Below, piece after piece: positions 58,590-64,000 of a stretch of DNA of 64,000 nt. Source of the DNA: Protula sp. h YS-2021. Taxonomy: Eukaryota > Annelida > Polychaeta > Sabellida > Serpulidae. Where the stretch lies: contig OX457029.1 of assembly GCA_949752745.1 (NCBI GenBank), positions 15,997,956 to 16,061,955 on the forward strand, read 5' to 3'. How positions within the stretch are numbered: position 1 is the first letter of the stretch; every line of letters begins with the position of its first letter. Below the pieces are notes generated by a model. It made no database searches. It saw nothing but the letters and a program-made list of their open reading frames with translations, and was not told the DNA's origin. The position numbers and the translations under genes are program-made.

Positions 58590-59655
58590 ACAAGCCAATG
58601 TCCGTGCACGGTCGCTAGGGTATGCCCCGGTCACAAGCCAATGTCCGTGCACGCTCTCTAGGGTGTGTCCCGGTCACAAGCCAATGTCCGTACACGGTCG
58701 CTAGGGTGTGTCCCGTTCACAAGCCAATGTCCGTTCACGCTCGCTAGTGTGTGTCCCGGTCACAAGCCAATGTCCGTACACGCTCGCTAGGGTGTGTCCC
58801 GGTCACAAGCCAATGTCCGTTCACGCTCGCTAGTGTGTGTCCCGGTCACAAGCCAATGTCCGTACACGCTCGCTAGGGTGTGTCCCGGTCACAAGCCAAT
58901 GTCCGTGCACGCTCTCTAGGGTGTGCCCCGGTCACAAGCCAATGTCCGTGCACGCTCTCTAGGGTGTGCCCCGGTCACAAGCCAATGTCCGTGCGCGCTC
59001 TCTAGGGTGTGTCCCGGTCACAAGCCAATGTCCGTTCACGCTCGCTAGTGTGTGTCCCGGTCACAAGCCAATGTCCGTACACGCTCGCTAGGGTGTGTCC
59101 CGGTCACAAGCCAATGTCCGTGCACGCTCTCTAGGGTGTGCCCCGGTCACAAGCCAATGTCCGTACACGCTCGCTAGGGTGTGTCCCGGTCACAAGCCAA
59201 TGTCCGTGCACGCTCTCTAGGGTGTGCCCCGGTCACAAGCCAATGTCCGTGCACGCTCTCTAGGGTGTGCCCCGGTCACAAGCCAATGTCCGTGCACGCT
59301 CTCTAGGGTGTGTCCCGGTCACAAGCCAATGTCCGTGCACGGTCGCTAGGATGTGTCCCGGTCACAAGCCAATGTCCATACACGGTCGCTAGGATGTGTC
59401 CCGGTCACAAGCCAATGTCCGTGCACGCTCTCTAGGATGTGTCCCGGTCACAAGCCAATGTCCATACACGGTCGCTAGGATGTGTCCCGGTCACAAGCCA
59501 ATGTCCATACACGCTCGCTAGGGTGTGCCCCGGTCACAAGCCAATGTCCGTGCACGGTCGCTAGGATGTGTCCCGGTCACAAGTGAATGTCCGTGCACGC
59601 TCGCAAGGGTGTGCCCCGGTCACAAGCCAATGTCCGTGTACGGTCGCTAGGATGT
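58590..59655. repeat. 44-bp minisatellite, about 24 copies
   Basis: Unit: CGGTCACAAGCCAATGTCCG, TGCACGCTCTCTAGGGTGTG, TCCC. Variants (CTCTCTAG/GTCGCTAG/CTCGCTAG; TGCACG/TACACG) recur in blocks, showing local duplication. Confidence 0.97.
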
Positions 59656-59656
59656 G

Positions 59657-59860
59657 TCCCCTTTTACAAGCAACTGCTTGGGCGGGTCGGCTTGGGTACC
59701 TAACATCTACCAGCCAATCTCAGGCCCACGGGTGCAGCAAGTTACAAGAAACTGCTGGGCGGGTCGGCTTGGGTACCTAACCTCTTCCAGCCAATCTCAG
59801 GCCCACGGGTGCAACACGTCACAAGCACCTGCTGGGGCGGGCCGGTTTGGGCATCAGGGG
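59657..59860. repeat. 78-bp tandem repeat, 2.5 copies
   Basis: ACTGCTGGGCGGGTCGGCTT, GGGTACCTAAC and CCAGCCAATCTCAGGCCCAC recur. It follows the 44-bp array directly. Confidence 0.9.
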
Positions 59861-59869
59861 CAAGGAGTC

Positions 59870-60430
59870 AGAAGTAAAGCTAAGATCACGCATTTAAGAC
59901 TCAGTGTCCTAAATTCGAAGAAAAACAAAAAACAAAAAAAAAAACAAAAAAACGGTAAAGTTCTGACGTCATAACCAGGACCCTGTTAATAAGACTTGGA
60001 ATGCTTTACAAGTAATTTTCTCGTTAAATTTGAGAGCCTGCTGTGGAAACGTTTTGCCAATTATTTCCAGAAGTACAACTGAGTCGCCAAGAAAGCATTC
60101 TACTTAACAAACACAATAACTAAAGCTTTTAATTTTTCCCGCAAAACTATAGACTGCCGGAAAAGAGAAAAAAAGTCTCCCAGCTTCTTCAGACCGTCTC
60201 TAATTACACAGCATCCTGGCATATGCGATTTCTGAGGGTATTTGCCTGGTCGGAAGCAGTGGGACTTCATATACTTACAAAATTACTCCTTTGCAAAGAA
60301 TGCTTTAGGGAACACATAATAAGTTTCCTCTCTCTCTCTCTTTTTTTTAAATGAAAGGTTTAAAACAACAATAAAGTATAGAAAACACATAAACACATAA
60401 GGTTTCGATTTGCTGTCTCAATCTGAAGAC
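59870..60430. other. Single-copy DNA without recognised features
   Basis: Short A-rich and TC-rich simple runs; nothing else seen. Confidence 0.4.
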
Positions 60431-60436
60431 AATAAA

Positions 60437-61355
60437 ACTAGAGCGGAAAGTGCACATAAAACAGTACAGGCTTATATCACACACTTCCAATTGACACCTA
60501 TTTAGTTTCTTGCGTTTGTAAACAAGAAAAGGTCTCCCCGACAAAATCAATAATTCCTCCATAATCATTTTCAACTTTTCTTTTTACTCAAACAGAAGAC
60601 TCATTTCTGCAAACATAATCACAATTTATTTTACAGAGTTTTATGTGAACAAGTTTGCAATCTTTTCAGAATAAGATTAACTTCTTAGCTTATATATATA
60701 TATCTGAATAAATATATCTCATGTGCCCAGAAGTCGGACTGCGTATCACGTTTTTGAAGGGAGAAGAGGGCGTACGTAACATGAATTGCGGGCAATCCAG
60801 TGATCTTTCTCTATACAAGTTCAATTACAGTAGTTATTTGGGTCTGGGAGATGGTCAATAAAAGAGGTTGTTTTTTTTTTATCCAGGTCAGGATGGTGTC
60901 ACCATAAACAAGTTTGGTGTATGTATTTTTCCGGGTCTGGAAGGTGGTCACGACAAACAGGTTTCACTTAACGTCTTCTTATCCAGGTCTTGAATGTGGT
61001 TGTTACAAACAGGTTTTACCGGTCATTTTATCCGGGTCTGGAAGGCTACTGGCAATTCCCCATTTGATTGGTGTAGATAAACTCTAAACGCAACCCTTTT
61101 ACCCAAGGTTACTATGAGAATCTGTACACTAAGGGTAGTTATAAACATGGCACAGTTTGAAGTCCATCTGGCTTTTGTTCGCGGTATATATGGCACACAA
61201 CAATTTGTTCAAAACAGACTGACGCACACAAAGACACACACACACACATATCTCCGCTTCGTCGGGGAGACATAATTTAGAGCAATAATGACTCTTGGTA
61301 GCAGGCCGAAATTCTCACGCGAAGTTCTCCACCAGCGACTCCTCACCCCGTGGAG
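60437..61355. mobile_element. CTCCCCGAC family element, copy 7 (short)
   Basis: The left end AGAGCGGAAAGTGCACATAA is followed by GGTCTCCCCGACAAAATC. It has 50-bp repeats (60840-61050), a brief 3' section and the right end CGCTTCGTCGGGGAGACAT (61255-61272), then the same flank as copy 1 (TAGCAGGC...GACTCCTCACCCC). It lacks most 308-bp units. Confidence 0.7.
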
Positions 61356-61861
61356 GGACTATTCGGTATCGTCAACCGAAATTGCATGTTGAACACCATC
61401 CTTGGCTCTTCGATGAGAGGCGGTATTAAAACTAGACTAATCTTTGCTACTATGTACCGAAACATGTGCACTTCGAATAAGACAGCTAAGACCACGGAAG
61501 ATTTCAACTTATGATGCCGCATACAGCTGTGCGAGGTCAAATATAGTCAAGGCCGCTGCACTTTAACTTCTTCTGAGATCTAGTGACTGTGTCAATGTTG
61601 GCTTTGACCTTAAAGGTCAAAATATGCTTATAGCTCACTGTACAAAGCCACGTATATTAGCGACTCCACGCACACGACAATCCCGACCACAAGCTCTCAC
61701 CTACCGTAGCGCTTACCATTTTCAAAATTGTATAAATGATTTTTTTTTTTTTTTTGGCAAGTGCAAATTCCTGTCATTTTGCTCTGGGCGTAGATTTTTA
61801 AAATTTCTTGCAAGGAAACCAATTTGCCACCATTCCATTAACATCTGCCAAGTTTAGGGTT

Positions 61862-62480
61862 ACTGCCTAAACCCAAGCACAAGCCCCTGGCCCACAAGCC
61901 TTTTTATTCTATCGGGCCCAAAACCATGCACATAGGGTGTCAGTGTCCCACACGCCTTTTTATTGTATCGGGTCTAAAACCATGCACATAGGGTGCCCCT
62001 GTCCCACAAGACTTTTTATTCTATCGGGCCCAAAACCATACACATAGGGTGCCCCTGTCCCACAAACCTTTTTAACCTATCAGGCCTAAAACTATGCACA
62101 TAGGTTGTCCCTGTCCCACAAGCCTTTTTACTCTATCGGGCCTAAAACCATGCACATAGGGTGTCCCTGCCCCACAAGACTTTTTACTCTAGCGGGCCTA
62201 AAACCATGCACACAGGGTGCCCCTGGCCCACAAGCCTTTTTATTCTATCGGGCCCAAAACCATGCACATAGGGTACCCCTGTCCCACAAGCATTTTTACT
62301 CTATCGGGCCTAAAACCATGCACATAGGGTGTCCCTGTCCCACAAGCATTTTTACTCTATCGGGCCTAAAACCATGCACATAGGGTGTCCCTGTCCCACA
62401 AGCCTTTTTACTCGATCGGGCCTAAAAATATGCACATAGGGTGCCCCTGTTACACGAGCCTTTTTATTCTATCGGGAATT
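61862..62480. repeat. 60-bp minisatellite, about 10 copies
   Basis: Unit: CCCACAAGCCTTTTTATTCT, ATCGGGCCCAAAACCATGCA, CATAGGGTGCCCCTGT. Confidence 0.97.
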
Positions 62481-62489
62481 TGCCAACAT

Positions 62490-63635
62490 TTACGTCTTTT
62501 TTGAGATAATTGCGTTTATCACATCTACGTCACGCCTTGATAAAAAGAAAAAAGAAAAAAAAAAATGAAAATACTGAAGAAATCTGAGCAACAAATAAAT
62601 TTAAACGAATCGGCGGTGATATTCATACGTTCTCATTTTTCCTGCAACATTCTGCCTGGCGAGCTTTTGACTTCTGACAGTTTGGTAGCTACATCATTGT
62701 TATGAGCTGGAAATCACGCCTTTACGTGCGCATATTCATTCCTGTAACTTCTCTGTTACTTCTCAGCGTTGTCATCAAACAGTTTCTTCTTGTTTTAAAT
62801 CATTTTAGAAGAGCAATGGGCAGCTTTAATCGTTTTTTCTTTATGAAAAACAGTTTTTAGAACCAATGCGTAGTTTTCGAGAAATCGATAGCGTGTAAAA
62901 TAAACAAGACATCCTGTCAATTTGGGATGTGCCGGATTGTGCCGAAATCGTATAATATTTGTATTTAGCTAAATATTTATCGTGTAACAGCCAACAGTCC
63001 TTTTAGTTATGTGATTTGAAACAAAAACACAAGTTCATACTATTTATAATGCTCAAATTGATAAATTTGAGACTTTTTTAATTTTATAGCTGGGCGCGAA
63101 GTAGTACCTAATTTATAGCTGTCTACTGTAAGTGAGAAAAAATAAACTAGTAAAAAAAACACAGAAAATATCGCGGTTTTTCTTTCTCGGTTTCTGTAAT
63201 CGAACCGAACCGAAAAACCGCTTCGGTTTTCGGTTAAGGTGCGAACCGTAACACCCCTGGTGTCAACTTGAACTTGCTTGAAATAAATGCCTTTTTCACA
63301 AAACGCATTTTCAAAACTGTAATTTGGCGATGATAAACTGGAATATGAAAGAACTTAGGCAACGAAAATTTACAAGTTTTTTTTTGTTTGTTTACTTGTT
63401 TATTTTGTTTGTTTTTGTTGTTTTTTAAATTTTATAACTATTTATGTCCTTGTTTAGTTTTTAGCTGTGGAAGGTTTTATGTTCAGTTGTGCTGCCTTAG
63501 GCACGTGCTACAGAAACTTGACTGCTTGAGTGTTGTGCATGATTCGTCTCCCTACTGCTCGCTTTAGTATTCCAAAGTGCCATTTTGTTAATAACTGGCT
63601 AAACTGGGAAACTTACGGCCTTCCGCGCCTTTAAT
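62490..63635. other. AT-rich DNA without recognised genes
   Basis: A GAACCGAACCGAAAAACCGC segment near 63200 is flanked by CGGTTTTTC and CGGTTTTCGGTT, a small inverted repeat. Nothing else seen. Confidence 0.4.
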
Positions 63636-63647
63636 GTCGTGAAGTGG

Positions 63648-63786
63648 GAATCCGCCCCCCCCCCACCCCAAACCCCCCAACCCCACCCCCTCCTCCAACC
63701 CTACCCCCATCAGCACCCCCTCCCCCCTCCCCCACCCCACCTTATCCCCCTCCCCCACCCCCCCCCCCCCCCCAACCCCACCCGGG
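63648..63786. repeat. C-rich low-complexity tract
   Basis: Many runs of 4-18 C are separated by A or T. The opposite strand could form G-quadruplexes. Confidence 0.93.
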
Positions 63787-64000
63787 TGTTTTTATCCATT
63801 CATCTCCATGAAGAGCACAGAAACCACCCTGATTCAAATCTACTCAAAACGCTCCAAAACCTCAAAACGCCCTCAAAATCAAAACTTTCGTGTTTAGCTT
63901 CTCTGGTGTGTTTTTATACTTTTATATCATTATTTAATAAAATCATTTATAATCAAAATACCCACTAGAATCGTTGTGATCATGAACAGAACAGTAGATT

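Noticed and set aside
61862..62480. CRISPR-like array of regular repeats
   Set aside because: Units are contiguous tandem repeats with no unique spacers, in a eukaryotic genome; the same holds for the 44-bp and 51-bp arrays.

Overview
This is a eukaryotic (metazoan) nuclear window. Coding sequence is sparse and split by long, AT-rich introns with GT/AG splice signals. The two recognisable genes are animal genes, and most of the DNA is interspersed and tandem repeat. The gene families and repeat style fit a marine invertebrate, possibly a lophotrochozoan such as a mollusc; the species cannot be named from the sequence alone.

Gene 1 (minus strand, 3002-4244): the large first coding exon of a ZRANB1/TRABID-type deubiquitinase, with three NZF zinc fingers and most of the ankyrin-like AnkUBD. 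It ends in a splice donor. The OTU catalytic exons would lie to the left and were not found in bases 1-2930. Bases 4253 to about 19 kb are its 5' UTR intron and intergenic DNA. They carry a 250-bp foldback repeat, a 2.2-kb element with terminal inverted repeats, a decayed tyrosine-recombinase retroelement, and a large satellite interrupted by another repeat element.

Gene 2 (minus strand, about 19.35-50.28 kb): the 3' part of an IGSF9/Turtle-family neuronal adhesion receptor. Twelve exons were rebuilt by hand from the sequence, with matching splice phases: the last Ig domain (2 exons), FN3-1 (3 exons), two skippable linker exons, FN3-2 (2 exons), the transmembrane exon, a juxtamembrane exon and a 390-residue cytoplasmic exon ending in STYL. 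A further tail exon (23.66-23.92 kb) ends in ETPI; both endings look like class I PDZ ligands. Exons for the signal peptide and Ig1-4 should lie further right and were not recognised.

The rest is mostly repeats: at least four copies of a hairpin-ended element carrying a satellite of about 160 bp; seven copies or fragments of a larger family carrying CTCCCCGAC / GTCGGGGAG inverted motifs and many CRE palindromes; an AT-rich element with inverted ends at 24.8-26.0 kb; and many minisatellites (12, 32, 44, 45, 51, 60 and 72 bp units). Two introns of gene 2 contain tandem copies of the preceding exon's 3' end with its splice donor. No CRISPR array, operon or other bacterial feature is present, and I saw no convincing new multi-gene system.
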